64,000 bases of DNA from Castor canadensis (lineage: Eukaryota > Chordata > Mammalia > Rodentia > Castoridae), in assembly GCF_047511655.1 (NCBI RefSeq), contig NC_133390.1, positions 117,160,083 to 117,224,082 on the forward strand, read 5' to 3'. The notes under the pieces are model-generated. The model was not told the DNA's origin. It saw only the letters and a list, made by a program, of their open reading frames with translations, and searched no databases. The position numbers and the translations under genes are program-made. Shown here piece by piece: positions 30,681-43,737 of the stretch. Within the stretch, counting starts at the first letter, position 1; every line of letters begins with the position of its first letter.

Positions 30681-33600
30681 AAGGAAAAGTTTCCAGAATA
30701 ATCTCATCGATTCAAACACATTGCAGAAATGGTTTTGTGTTATTAGAATGAAAAATAGAGCAATTTTTAAAGAAAAAAATCATTTAAAATGGCAGTGTAC
30801 AGTATAGACAAAGCTCAAAGCAAATGTCTGGCATGAGGAAAAACTTAAAATAGTTGGAGTGAATTCAGAGGAGAAAGAGAGCTATCAAGAAGCTCCATAT
30901 GTGCGAGTAACCCAAACCCCCATGGTACCCCTTATTGTTGAACCAGTGGTCCTCTCACAGATGAAGGGTGAGAACAAAGCCTGACCTTAGTTTATGGACC
31001 ACTACTACAGCTGAAGGGAACATAGTGTGCAGAAATGTTTTAATAGGACTGTCCCTAGTACCTACACCTTCTGCACTAGCAGGGTAGAAAGCTGTGGCAA
31101 GAGGGTGAGGGTAGAAGGGAAAAGGAAGGAAAAGGCAGAAGGAGGACGTATTAAGGTATTATGACTATCAGAATTCTTTGCTGCTATTAATTTGTATGAC
31201 TTCTAGGAAGTGATCCCCAGACACAGTGAAACATAAAATCCCTTTGTTCAACTCTGCATGGGGCTTGATTCTCATTTTTCGGACTTGATTTTGCCTCTTG
31301 TTTTTTTTCTTACACAAACCTCAAAGTTCCCACTATAGAGAAAACAGAAGATCTAGGATCATCCTTTTTTTCTTAAATCATAGGTCCAGGAAGATTGTTC
31401 TTTCACAAGCCTGAAGAGAACTTCTGAGATACCGGCTGTGCATGAATTGATGTTTGGGACAAATTATTGAAAACAGCATTTCTTAAGCAGTGAGAGGTGG
31501 AGTTTTTAACTACAGAATTAAGTTTTGGAGGCTCATCTATCTTCCTCTAGACAGGAAATAAATCATGATACATTTAGTATCTAATTTTCTTTTTTTCTGC
31601 TGCATAAATATCCCATTCTCCTCAGCATATTATTTCTTTCTCAAAAAATTAAGGAAAATTTGACAACATAAACCTGCATTTTTACCCACTCAGGGTCCAT
31701 CACATGATTCAGTACTGACATTCCATCTGAGGAAGATGGACTCTTTCATAGGGAAATGGAAACTATCTTTTAATTATCTACACTTTTTCCTTGGGTGAAT
31801 TTTTTTAACTTATTTACACATCGGCACTGTATTCCTTTAGTGGTCTGGACAACAGCTTTCTTCATGACTGAAAATAGATTTATTGAATAAACCTTTGGTA
31901 TACAAGCAACAAATAGCTTAGCTCAACCTCACTTGTCTTTCATGAGTTTCATAATAGTTTAGCTGGGTGAATGACTTAAGACATTTTTCTAACTTTTCTG
32001 TTTGTAATTATGCATTGATAATTGAGTGCAAACTTTTCCTGGGCCTTTTTGGTTGTACAATATGAGAAAACTGGTCAAGAAAGGTTTTGATACCTACCTT
32101 ATTTGAAGAGTTGTGACATCATAGCTTTTCTTTCTATATCTCTTTCAATTTCAATCTTTCAATCCACTTCCTCACCTTTAACTTCTCTATCACCTCATTG
32201 CTAAGGAGAGAAGCCAGACCTTTGTGTGTAAAATTTCTCCAACTGTTCACTGCAATGGGCTTTGCAATTGTTCTAGATGCTTGAAATGCTACAGAAGGTA
32301 TAAAAATAAGACTAGTGATGAAACTCACACATTTTCTTCAAAAATAATGAGCCCCAACTGGGCAGGAATAAGTCTTGAAAATAGTTTCCTCCAGTCATTC
32401 TCAGGATTGAAAAAAATTCTTGTACTCATCTCACACTTACATGCATTAATTACTGTTTTAGCAAAATTTTTTTTGCTGCTTAGAAAATGTTCACTTTTAG
32501 AAAATATATTTTTATTTTATTTGGAAAAATTTGAATTGAGTAGTATTTAATTTATTTTTCTCATTGGAGCAAAGGGCAATATCCACTAAAACTCAGAGGA
32601 ATGCAAGGAGCCTTGGTGATCAGTCAGTGCTCTCCTTATCTGTTTCATAGAACCCACATACAATATCATAAACTAGGTCAAGAACTGAATTAAAAACCCA
32701 TCCAACAAATTCTTTAATAGAGCTATTTGCTGTTCAGTGGTCCTGAGCAAGAAATTTGCAATTCTCTTTTGAAAACCTTCCAAATGAGCCTGACCACAAT
32801 CACTTGTGATAATATCTACATAAACAGTACTAGGAAGTCAAATTGGTTTTTTAAACCAAATAATTTTCTTGCTTTGTTAAGGTACTAGACCTCACAGAAC
32901 AGACTTAAAATGTTTTTAATAAATGAGTTATGTGCATAGGAATTAAATATTTCTACTTTACTTATGCATTTGTAGTATTTGTTTATTTATTCATTTGTTG
33001 GTCCAAGAAGATGTGGAGTTGAGCTATCTTACTTCTTAGCTCTTAGTTCATTGTAGTTATATCTTCATATTCTTACTCATATGCACTCTGACCTTAAGTC
33101 TGTATTCTAATTAAAAATTTTTACAAGGAAAAATGTCCTTGTATTGTTAATCTTTTTCTTTCCTTTATTCTTTTTCTAATTTCTGGTGACCATATAAATT
33201 GCCTTACATAAATATAACATTTAGCTATATAACAATAAATACAAATATCTCTATATAACAGAAGTTATATGAATATATTGTTACACATGGTTAGTTCTAT
33301 CTATTTGTATGTATCTGATGCATATTAATCCATCTATCATGTTCTGTGTATTCATTCCCTGCATTCCACTCTCTATGATCTATAGCAATGTCACAGAGAA
33401 TACTTTCAATTAATAGACCATTAAGAACCCATTAAAACACTTTTCTTAGATGGGATCAATGAGTCATAAAGCAAACATATACCTAATTACTTTGAGCATG
33501 TTCAGAGAGTTTTAAGAATGGAACTCCCACCTGCAGTGCACCATTATTTGCCAGAAGTTGGCATCATTTATTCTCGTAATTTTTCTCACATAATAAGGTC

Positions 33601-33900
33601 ATATGAACTCTTGCTAAAAATTTCCATTCCCTTAGTGACTTTGGTAGTATTATAGTATGTATTTTGGATTCTGGAACTCATCATTTTTAACCCCTAACTC
33701 ATGCTCCATGCCTGTTTTTTCAATTATTCCATTACTTCAATTATAACTTTTTTATGCCTTCACTATTTTCAAAATTTTGATGATTTTTCTACCACAGAAT
33801 CACATCAGCATCCCTGAGTTGTGGGTTCTGAATTCTGCAAGCAGCTTTTATGTCAGTCCCTTTTCTACTTATCTCTAATGCTTTACCCTGATCAGACATT
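30681..33900. other. AT-rich intergenic sequence, no gene seen
   Basis: No convincing open frame. 33430-33560 may be an old LINE-1 3' fragment in antisense (gagttttaagaatggaactc, gtgcaccattatttgccaga), but this is weak. The 108-codon frame at 32224-32550 shows no recognisable motif. Confidence 0.45.
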
Positions 33901-34290
33901 GTTGATTTTTCTCCATGTTTTCTCTGTTGTCAACACCCATTTTTCATCTTCTAGTTTAGGTCTTGTCTAGAAAGCCTTTGCCCAACCAATCACCAACAAA
34001 TTAACCTATAACTTCTTCCATTAGCTGTATTACTTACCTACTGCCTATCTACCTAAGTATAGGCATAAGGAAGGGACACATTTATGTATTTCTAGTGAAC
34101 CACTTTTCTTCATAATCTGATGAAGGAACTTTTTCATTTCTCCATTGTATTGGGTATGAATTTCACATGTCAGTTTTCAATACACACCCATACATCATTT
34201 TATTTTACTGGTCTATTTATTTGTTCCTGCTCCCATATGATATGAGATTTTCTCTAAATAATAAAATTAATTATTTCTTAAAAGCTAGAA
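33900..34290 (-). mobile_element. Ancient LINE-1 fragment, minus strand (tentative)
   Basis: ggtcttgtctagaaagcctt, then a run of text ending 'tttactggtctatttatttg', follows the antisense order of distal LINE-1 ORF2. Very diverged. Confidence 0.35.
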
Positions 34291-34989
34291 AGACAAGCCC
34301 CTGCTCTTTCTTCTTATTTACTAAAATTCATTTACTGATTTTAAAAGAATCTCAGTTAAAGGTTCATGTTTGTACAATGAAGCCTTAAAAATCATTATTT
34401 GTGGTGCACTGGTCTTCTTCCATGTGTAATCTCATATTCTATTCTATTTCTTCTTTTTTATGTTGTCCAGGATTACATAGGCTTTATTTTCTCCAGCCTT
34501 AAAAACAAGCTATTTATCCTTGTGCAAAGTTTACCACAAGAGAGAAAAAGGAAATTTCTTTGAAGAAAGAAGGAATTATGTATAATTAGTGGCTCTACTC
34601 CTTCCCTCTGGATTTCAGTCTATGACTCTGAAAGAAGTCAAGAAGTCTTCATCCTCAAACAAGTAATGGTGTAGAACCTGAATGCAACTAACATAGAGCT
34701 AGCCATAGTGCAGTCTGGTGAGAATTTCCACATATTCATGAAGGAAGAACTCAAGGGGAATTAATCAAGAATATTTAAAGAAGAATGATCCTCTGAACTT
34801 CTCTGGACAATTCCAGTTCTCCTAATTCCCCTTAAATATTGTTTCCATAATCTCCAGTGTATGTGCATTTTATAGTATCTGTACATGAAGACAGTTCTGA
34901 AGTAAAGAAAAAAAAATTTTAAACTTGCTATTTAGAGTGGAGTGTAGCTCATCATTTAATTATTACATTTTATTATTCACTTAATATCC

Positions 34990-35205
34990 ATAGGATCAGT
35001 GGTAAGATCCTTTCTTTAATTTCTCATACTGGCAGTATGTTTCTTGTGTCTCTTTTTTTCTTTCCTTTTCTTCCTTGTTTAGTCTGGCTAGGTGTCTATC
35101 AAATTTATCGATCTTTTCAAAGAAACAGTTTTTGTTTTGTTGAATTTTCCTATTGCTTTTTGTCTCCAACATATTGATTTGTGCTCTACTTTTTAGCATT
35201 TCTTT
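34990..35205 (-). mobile_element. LINE-1 ORF2 fragment, minus strand
   Basis: A 67-codon frame on the minus strand reads INMLETKSNRKIQQNKNCF, FEKIDKFDRHLARLNKE. This is the ORF2 segment between the endonuclease and reverse transcriptase (family 'FFEKINKIDKPLARL'). It is only about 215 bp long, and on + the array fragment at 35206 follows it at once. Confidence 0.85.
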
Positions 35206-35388
35206 ACTTCTGCAGAGTGAGCGTCTGTCTCACTAGTGGGAGTTTTGGGGACTGAGTTTGGGTAAGACTGGGCTCTCCCTGGATCCCCAAACTCTTGGGA
35301 TTCTGACAAGAAGGCTAAGATCTTGGGCTTACCTGAACTACAAAGAAGCCAAAAGACCTGTGGTGGTATCCTGAGCACTAGAAGGAGT
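35206..35388 (+). repeat. Detached fragment of the RALGDS-like array unit (unit G)
   Basis: Aligns along its whole length with intron b-c of unit B (14060-14222): 'ggggactgagtttgggtaag', 'ggatccccaaactcttggga', then 'tgaactacaaagaagccaaa', 'gacctgtggtggtatcctga'. It holds no exon. It is caught between a minus-strand LINE-1 ORF2 piece and a plus-strand LINE-1, about 5.4 kb past the end of unit E. Confidence 0.8.
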
Positions 35389-35389
35389 G

Positions 35390-37350
35390 CCAAAAACACA
35401 CAATGGCAAAAATAAACCTCTCCAAGAAATGTTCCTAGGAAAATTGTATATCTGCATGCAGAAATCTGAAACTAGTTCTGTGACTCTCACCCTATATAAT
35501 ATCAACTCAAAGTGGTTAAAAGACCTTAATGTAATACCTGAAACATTGAAACTAGTGCAGAAGAGTAGGGAATACAAAGGAACTACTAGACATAGGCAAG
35601 AACTTATTAAATAAAACTCCAATGGTCTACCAATTAAGAGAAAATACTGACAAATGGGAGGACATGAAATTAAAAACTTCTGGCAAACAAAAGAAATGGT
35701 CACCAGATGACCAGGTGCACATCTAACAAAGGATTAATTACCAGAAAGTACAAGGAGCTCAAAAAACTAAACTCCTCACAAAAATGAATGATCAAATGAA
35801 GAGATGGGCAAATGAACTGAACAGAGTTTTTTCAAAGGAAGCAGTCCAAATGACAAAAAAAATGAAGAAAACATCAACATCTCTGGCCTTAAGAAATACA
35901 AATCAAAACCAAATTAAGATTCCAGTTTACTCCCCTAGAATGGCTATAACTAAGAACACAAACAACAACGAATGTTGTGGGGGGGGTGTGGAGAAAAAGA
36001 AGCCCTCACACACTGCTCATGGGAATGTAAATTAGTGCAAACACTATAGAAAATAGTGTGGAGGCTTTTTAAAAAACTAAACATAGAACTGCCATGTGAT
36101 CCAGCAATACCACTCCTAGGGATATATCTGAAGGAATGTGAGTCAGGTTACAATGAAGACATCTTCACACCCATATTTATTGCAGCATTATTCACAATGC
36201 TGCATAATAGCCAACTATTATGGAAACAGCTGATACGTTGCAGAAGAAGGAAATTTTGTCAACTGTTGGTAAAGGGATGGGACCAGAGAAGCTCATCTTT
36301 TTTTTTTTTTTTCTGATGGTACTGAAGTTTGATCTCATGGCTTTATGCTTGCTAGGGAAGAACATCATCATAAGTGAAGTTAGCCAGGTTCAGAATGCCA
36401 ATCTCCACTTGTTTTCTCTCATATGTGGAATAAAGATCAATACAAGCAAAAGCAATATTATATACTCATAGAAATACACACAGAGAAAGTATGCAAAAGT
36501 TAGACTTGTAGAGGAGACCAAGAAAGGAGGAAAAGAAGTTGAGAAAGATAGCAATTAATAATGAAGCACATCACATCTATGTAAGAATAAGAAAAAGGAA
36601 ACATGCTGAAAAACATTGACCACTGTTCTGAAAATAATGCAGAATAGGGGGAAAAGGAAGAGGAAGTGCAGTGGAGGGTCTTACATTGCTTTAAGTACTG
36701 TGCATGTACAGACATAAATACCAATGCAAAATCCCAGTGAACAATGAACAGACACCTAAACAATGAAGGAAAAGAATGAAAAAGAGGTCATGCTAGGGGG
36801 AGGTCACTAATGGAAGAGGAAGTGTAAAACAAGGAAGTAGAGAAGGTGAATATGATTGATGTACTTTCTATACAATGATGAACATGGAATTTTTAACCTG
36901 TTGAAATCACTATAAGAGTACTAAGGTATAAAGGAGAAAAGCAGAGTGAATGTACCAATTCAGTTTATAATACATATATACATGGAAATGTCATAAGGAA
37001 ACAACTACCTGTATAGGTATCTTAAAGAAACGAATATCTTCTTTCAAAACCAGAGGACAGGAAGGTAAAACAGGTGCTGTCTGAGGGTTGGTACAAGTGG
37101 GAGGGAAAAAGAAGTAAGGAAAGTGTGTGGAAGGTTGAATATGGTGGAAATATTATGTACTCATTTAAGAAAATGGAAAAATGAGACCTATGGGAAGTAT
37201 TCTAAGAATTGTGAGATTGGGGATAAAGGAGAATAATGGAGGGGTGAATTTAACTATTTTATATTGCAAACAGTTTTGTAAATGCCACTATGTGAATCCA
37301 GTACAACAACATAATGATAAGAAAAATAAAAATAAAGCTATATACCATGT
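35390..37350 (+). mobile_element. LINE-1 3' half
   Basis: Plus-strand distal ORF2 text in order: 'agatgggcaaatgaactgaa', 'aaatacaaatcaaaacc', 'tgttgtggggggggtgtgga', then [20 protein letters not shown] and a long 3' UTR to about 37350. Many stops break ORF2. A reversed ID-SINE piece lies inside at 36296-36362. Confidence 0.85.
36296..36362 (-). mobile_element. ID-like SINE piece inside LINE-1
   Basis: Poly-T followed by the antisense ID body (gatggtactgaagtttgatc, atggctttatgcttgctagg). It interrupts the LINE-1 3' region. Confidence 0.65.
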
Positions 37351-37379
37351 GAAACAGAATATGTAGCTGGAAGTAGTCA

Positions 37380-40300
37380 CAGATATTGGTTCTTCCTGGG
37401 AAACAAGTACTTGGGGGTGGTAATGGATGAGAATGAATGTGGGAAAAGTAACAAAGGCTGATAGCAGGGATGGGAGCCAATATCCCAGAGGAGCAGAACT
37501 AGCACTTAGCAGAGGTGTGGTGAGGCACAAAGGCTGAAAGCAGGGGTGAGGCAACAAGCCAACCTCCCAAAATGGGGCCAGTGGGGGATCCCTGAGCTGG
37601 TCTTGTGAGAGTGAGGGAGGTACTCAAAACTGAATTGCCACACCTTGCTCGAGGAAGAGATGACCAGACAGAGTTGCAGCTATAGGGCAATGCAGCTGCT
37701 GCTTGGTGAAAACAAGAGCTCTGACCCCTGCATGGACTGGAAGTGAGTTACCTCAGACCCCATTTGCAACCTGCTCTGTAGACAGAAGGAACCAAATACT
37801 GCTTACAAGACAGTCACCTGGTGAGACCACTTCAGAATTCCTTCTTGTAATGGACAGCATATAAGACAAAGGAAAGTGGGGAAAAAAAGAAAAAAAAAAA
37901 AAACCCTTCAACTATTTCCACCCATTCCCCACAAACCCAAGATGCCAAGAGCCAATATCATTATTGGACGCCAATGGAATAACTTCAAAACTTCTACCAA
38001 GCAGACTGAACTTTATGTTTTTGGCACACCAGGTTTTTATCTTTTTTTTTTTTGTATTATTAACTTTACCATCACTATTTTCTTATCCCTACTCTTACTC
38101 CCTTCATGTTCCCTGCTTTTCTTGTGCTACAATCCATTCTTCTCCTTCCCAAGTACTAGTTCTGCTCCTTCTCATCCACTCTCTGCCAATCTTTGCCTCC
38201 CCCTGCTACCCTTCCCCAACCTGTTACAACATTGCCCCTCCCTCTTACACACTCACCACCCACTGACTAGCCTACTATACCAAACATACACACCACTGGC
38301 CTCCTGCAATACCCCCACAAGCACCTTCCTGTGTAACAGTGGAAATACACCTCAACACACACACATGCGACAAAACCCAGCAGACCCTATACCTCTTCTC
38401 CCACCCACCCCCTTTATTTCCCACCTTTTTAGTGCCACCTTTACTAACTACCCAAATTTCTATATGTAACCTAATAATTATAACAACCCCCAAAATCCCA
38501 CTGTTTATAGATATTATCACCAAAGCATTTTCTATATAATATGTAAACTGGTCTGGCATCGAACCTGTGAATTTGTTATTGCTAATTTAAAACTCCAGTC
38601 AAGGCACAGAAATAGCATATCAACCTACCTAATAACCAAATCAGTCAAAATACAAAACCTATATCAAAGAAAAGAATAAAGGTCATTAAAACTACCAACT
38701 AGCCAATCAAGGACATAGTTGTACAGCAGCAACTGGAGCAATGGGGAGAAAAAGAGGGAAGGAAGCTATACTCCTCAAAAACTAAACAAAACAAAACAAT
38801 TTAATAGAGTGGGAAATGAAGAAAATGGATACCAAGCTCCTGACCACAACAAAACAATGATAAATTTAACTAATGAGCCCAGTGAGGCCCACAAAAAAAA
38901 AAATCCCTCAAAGAAGAATCATAGAAGAGATTACTGAGAAATTCATGGAGAAGATACTAGACATGGTTAACCAGAAGGTATAAGATGTACTCAAGAAATT
39001 TTAAGACACCACAAATAAATAACATGAGAAGAAACAGAAACAAATAAATAAACTTAGAGAAGACATCAATAAATACCAAAGTGAAACAGAGGACAATATA
39101 AAAAAGTGATATATGAAATAAAGAAGACAACACAAGATATAAAAGGGGAGTTGAACAAAGATATGGAAAAACCTCAGAAAAACAAATGAGGCAGAAGTTG
39201 TGTAAATAAAAATTCCCTTTAGTAAAACAAAAAACAGAGCAAGGCCACTCCAGCAGACTAGAACAAGTGGAAGACAGAATAAAAGAGCTCAATGATAAAA
39301 TAGAAATTAAAGAAAAAGCAGAAGAATACTTAGTCAAACAACACAAGAGCTGTGAAAGGAATATGTGAGAACTCACCGACTCTATCAAAAGAAGAAACTT
39401 GAGAATCATGGGAATTGAAGAAGAGGTGCAAGCCATAGGGATACATAATATATTCAATAAAATAGTAGAAAATTTCCCAAATCTTGAGGAAGATTTGCTC
39501 ACTCAGGTAAAGGAAGCCTCCAGGACACAAACAGACTTGACCAAAATAGAACCTGGTCATGGCATATTATCATTAAAACAACAAGCACAGAAAATAGAGA
39601 AAGAATATTAAAGGATGTAAGAGAGAAAAAATAACATCAAAGGTTAAACCCATCAAAATAAAAGTTGATTTCTCAACAGAAAACTTAAAAGCAAGAAAGG
39701 CATGGAGTAGGGTGTTTATGGCACTGAAAGAAAATAACTTCAGCCCAAGGATACTCTACCCAGAAATATTATCATTCAAAATTGACAAAGCAATCAAAAT
39801 CTTCCACAGTAAACAGAAACTAAAACAATATATGACCACCAAGCCACCACAACAGGAGATTCTACAAGGAAATCGTCACACAGAAGATGAAAGCAAAGAA
39901 AACCATGAGTGGACTGGAAGTATTAAAATGCAGGAGAAGAAGACAAGTAATCAGAGAGTAGCAGTTACTTGGCTGCCCACAATCAAATCCTTAAACCACA
40001 AAACAACAAAATCACCACATACCTATCAATATTAACACTGAATGTCAATGGACTCAAATCTCCCATCAAAAGACCCTGTTTGGTAAACTGGATTGAGAAG
40101 GAAGATCCCACAATGTGTTGTTTACATGAGACCCACCTTATTGACAGAAATAAACACTGGCTTAGGGTGAAAGGCTGAAAGAAGATTTACCAAGTCAATG
40201 GTCCCCAAAATCAGCCAGAAGAAGCAATATTTATATAAGACAAAGTCGATTTCAAACTGACATTGGTCAAATGAGACAAAGGTGGTCATTTCATACTAGT

Positions 40301-41030
40301 AAAAGTGGCAATGTGACTCATGTTACTACACAGGCACCTGCAAACCTATGATTATTGGAGCACTACGCACAATAGCCAAGCTATGGAAACAACCAAGATG
40401 CCCCAGTACTGATGGATTATGAAAATGTGGTACTTATACACAATGGAATTTTATTCATCCACAAAGAATGATATTTTGTCATTCACAGGTAAATGGATGG
40501 AACTGAAGAGTATAATCTTAAGCGAAGTTTGTCAGGCTCAGAAGGACAAAAATTGCATGTACTCCCTCATATGCAGATTATAGACCTAAAACTAATGCAG
40601 TAACATTATTGGACATGGGTCACACACTAAGGGGAGACTGCACACTGGAGGGATATGGAATGGGAAAGAAACCAAGTACTTGAATGTGGTTGATGTGCTT
40701 ACCGTATAGGAATGAATGTAGTAATCTTCAATGGGCAGGGGCCACTATAGGTAGGGGACTAGGAAGCAGTGAAAAGGTCTGGTGGAGATGAACCAATTTT
40801 GGTGGTAATATATATATGTTTGGAAACATCACAAGGAATCTCACTGTATAGCTATGTTTATCACAAATTAGCAAAAACACTATGTTTTTCTTATCTTTTA
40901 TGCTTTTTATTCTACAAAATTGGGAACAAAAGGGCAGAACAGGTTCTGTCTGCAGGTGGGGGGGATCAAATAATGTATACACATGTAAGTAAATGCAAAA
41001 ACTATAAAATTAAATTAAAAATGAAATAGT
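37380..41030 (+). mobile_element. LINE-1 with 5' region, ORF1 and a 5'-to-3' internal deletion
   Basis: 5' UTR-like text at 37400-37870 and a pyrimidine-rich stretch at 38050-38500 both match a second copy at 46240-47300. ORF1 follows from about 38740 to 40030: the RRM-like part (IMGIEEEVQAIG, NFPNLEEDL) near 39400-39560, and the C-terminal domain (NFSPRILYPEILSFKID, KQKLKQYMTTKP) near 39730-39850, broken by stops. ORF2 starts near 40036 (LNVNGLKSPIKRPCLVNWI, HETHLIDRNKHWL: endonuclease N-terminus). After about 40320 the text jumps to the distal 3' end ('caatagccaagctatggaaa'). Most of the endonuclease, all of the reverse transcriptase and the Cys-rich end are missing. Confidence 0.85.
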
Positions 41031-41362
41031 AATAAAAATCTATTAGACGTTCATACAAATGAATGTAATAAAAAGAAAGCCAGGACCATGAAATAGGTAC
41101 ATTGTGTTTGGGGGTACTTATGGGAGGTGGGGGTGGTGAATGAGGGAGATGAAGGTGAGGGAATGTGATTGACAAGCTTCATATACATATACATATATAC
41201 ATATGAAACAGAACTCTTGTAATTGCATTAAGTGGAGTGGGAATGGACTTGTGCTGGGAGGGGGAGAAGGTGGGGCAATCTAATCAATGTAAAATATAAG
41301 GGTTTTTGGAGGTGTCACAATGAATTCCCCTGTACAACAAATAAATCCTAATAAAATAGAAA
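41031..41362 (+). mobile_element. LINE-1 3' UTR fragment
   Basis: A second, separate LINE-1 tail directly after the previous one (ggtacattgtgtttgggggt, attgcattaagtggagtggg, AATAAA-rich end near 41350). It matches 5115-5480. Confidence 0.65.
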
Positions 41363-42179
41363 CAAAGAAACAAAAATATGAAAAGGGAAAACTGGAAAAT
41401 GCATTGTCTGCAGCAGGCTTTGAGAAGCTGCAACATATTTCTGGGGATCTTATATGTCCCACATAGCCACAGAATTGTGTGCACAGCACAGAGAGACTTT
41501 AAAACATGCCAACACATAGCTTCAATTGGCTTTAAGGCTCTATGCAAGCAGGAAATGAAGGCTAAGAAAGTGGTAAATTTCCAGAGCACCCAGGGAATCA
41601 CCAGAACACCCAAAAGACCCTCAGCAAAGGTTGGAAGACAAACTGGTTCAAGTTTGTCTTCAATTTCCTGTGCAATCATTAACTGGCCACTAACTAAGTG
41701 GAGACTATCATGGTTGCACATGAAAATAATATAGATCTAAAAGAATTAGTCCAGGGAAGACATAAATGAAGATTAATAAGTATAGCAGTAATAACAAAAC
41801 TCTGGTGAGAAGTGAATCTGATTTTAATGGCTACCATTTTGTGTTTCTTAGTATATATGGAAGGTTCAAGATAAAATATGATACGAAAAAAAATTAGCCA
41901 TTTCACACATTTCCCTGCAGCACTGTGGTATCATGGCAGGCTGGAACTCTGGTCAGTGCCTTGAGCTCACTTTTGTCAGTGAGTCACAGCCTGGCTTGTG
42001 ACCCTGCATTGGCCTGGTGGAAGCATTGTGGCTCCTCTGTCTGGCTCCACATTTTCTTAGCTTGCAAAGCCATGTGGGTGGTGGAGGTAAAAACCCACCC
42101 ACCTTGGCATCCCCAGGACCTGTGGGGGTACATGGTCTCTGAAAGTCAGGAAGTTGCAGCACAATCTGGGACTGAGAAG
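41363..42179. other. Unassigned; open frames on both strands
   Basis: Overlapping frames of 118 codons (+, 41378-41734) and 145 codons (-, 41284-41721) show no domain I recognise, and neither has support over the other. The upstream end of the MTX3 retrocopy may reach into 42000-42180. Confidence 0.4.
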
Positions 42180-43300
42180 AGAGGAGGGAGCCAGCCTGGT
42201 TGTCTGCTATCTCTGTCCTTGGGGGTGGGACCATGAGGGAAAGCTGCTCTGCACATTGGCATTATGTACTCAGTCTAAAATGTTTTACTGCAAACTGTTT
42301 CGGGCACCCTTGAAACTCAATGTGATAGACAGCACCTTCTTATTCTTACATAAGAGGCATATCATGTAGTCACAGCCTTCTGATGACCAAGAGGTGATGT
42401 ACCATTTTCTCAGCCTGCAAAAATACTAAATTTTTTAAGAAAACAGAAATATAATGCTGATTATGAGCTCTTTGCAAAAGCAGGGGGTGTATACAGTGGC
42501 TTACATTGTTCTCCTTGAGGAGAAGCTCCTCCCTGCTGTGCTTCACACATTCTGGGTTGAGGGTGACAATTACTTTACTGGTACAAAGCCATGGCTTGCT
42601 TCACAAATTCCTTTTCCCTTGAGTTTTCCCTTGATTTTAATCCTTCTTGGAAGGATGTCTAGGGGAGCACTGAATAAATAGGATTCTCCTGACAACAGGA
42701 GAGCCTCCGCTCTATCATGTCCAAGAAATGGAAGCACAGATATACATAGATGCCAAGGTTGCCTAAATCTTTTGTGAAACTGATTGGGAACATCTCAGTT
42801 TTTCTTTGGAGATATGCCTTCTACTTTGGATACCTATGTGCTTGGTTTTCTCACACCTCTTTATAAAGTATGGTTTCCTAACATTCAGTTACAAGAACAT
42901 CTGAAACAGCTCCCCAACCTGTGTCACTTTTGTGATGACATCCTAAACAGTTATATTAGGCTTAGTTTTGGAGATGGATGACAATTTTCACCAAAGTCCT
43001 CAGCTCCCTCCTTGGAAACTGCCAACACTCAGATTGACTCTAGCAGAAGAGAGTAATTCCTTACACCAGCTATCACCCTGACAGCCGGCATGTTTTGTAG
43101 CCTAAGTCTTGTGTTTGTCTAGGTAATTTCCTACACTGAGGATGTGAAGGCAAAAAGAAAATACTTCTCCTAGGTATATGGAAAATTCTAAAACAAAAGG
43201 AACTTCTATGACATCTGTTATTGCTTGTTTTGTTTTTAATTAGGAAGCTTGTATTCTAGCTTGGCAATGCATTTTAAATAAAGGTGAATGGTAAATGAAT
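42180..43300 (+). pseudogene. MTX3: Metaxin-3 processed pseudogene
   Basis: Metaxin-3 is a mitochondrial outer-membrane protein with glutathione-S-transferase-like folds, tied to protein import. Intron-free metaxin text runs in order through shifting frames: FRAPLKLNVIDSTF (42295-42340), [16 protein letters not shown] in mixed frames (about 42420-42465), [17 protein letters not shown] (42514-42564), ASQIPFPL and GRMSRGALN (to 42680). Then a clean block at 42784-42978 reads [39 protein letters not shown] and [18 protein letters not shown]. Exon junctions are fused, and several stops and frameshifts separate the blocks. That is the pattern of a retrocopy. An AATAAA at about 43277 may be the original signal; the 3' end is otherwise uncertain, as is the 5' end. 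Confidence 0.85.
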
Positions 43301-43737
43301 GTGTTGGGGAGAAACACATTGAACTGTATACATACAGAAAAAACTACCTTAATCATAACAGATTTTTGCCTTTGGGTCACATGTTGCTGACAAAAAGCTA
43401 CAGTTCTGTTATGAATGTTTATTCAAGTTAATTTTTCAGTTTATTAACTAAGCTTTTTTATACCTACCTAAATACATAATGTATGGCTCTTTGGCTGAGA
43501 CATTTTCTGTTTAGAAATCTGATGCCTATTTTAGGAACTAGGAAGAATATAAATTATTTCAATAGAAAAATGTGTATTTAATTTTAAAAAGCTATGAGGA
43601 ATGTGCATTTTAATTGTGCTGTAATATATAGACATGTATCTATATGGATTTATCTATCTACATGAATCATTGTACAAAGGAATAAAGAATGAGAAAAATT
43701 TTCCACAAGAGAATATAAATAATAGATTCTCTCTCTC

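Noticed and set aside
37876-38469. 197-codon open frame
   Set aside because: Lies in the pyrimidine-rich 5' region of a LINE-1, repeated at 46.8-47.3 kb. Low-complexity Ser/Pro/Phe peptide.
38957-39502. 181-codon open frame on the minus strand
   Set aside because: Antisense of LINE-1 ORF1, which is adenine-rich and therefore stop-poor in reverse.
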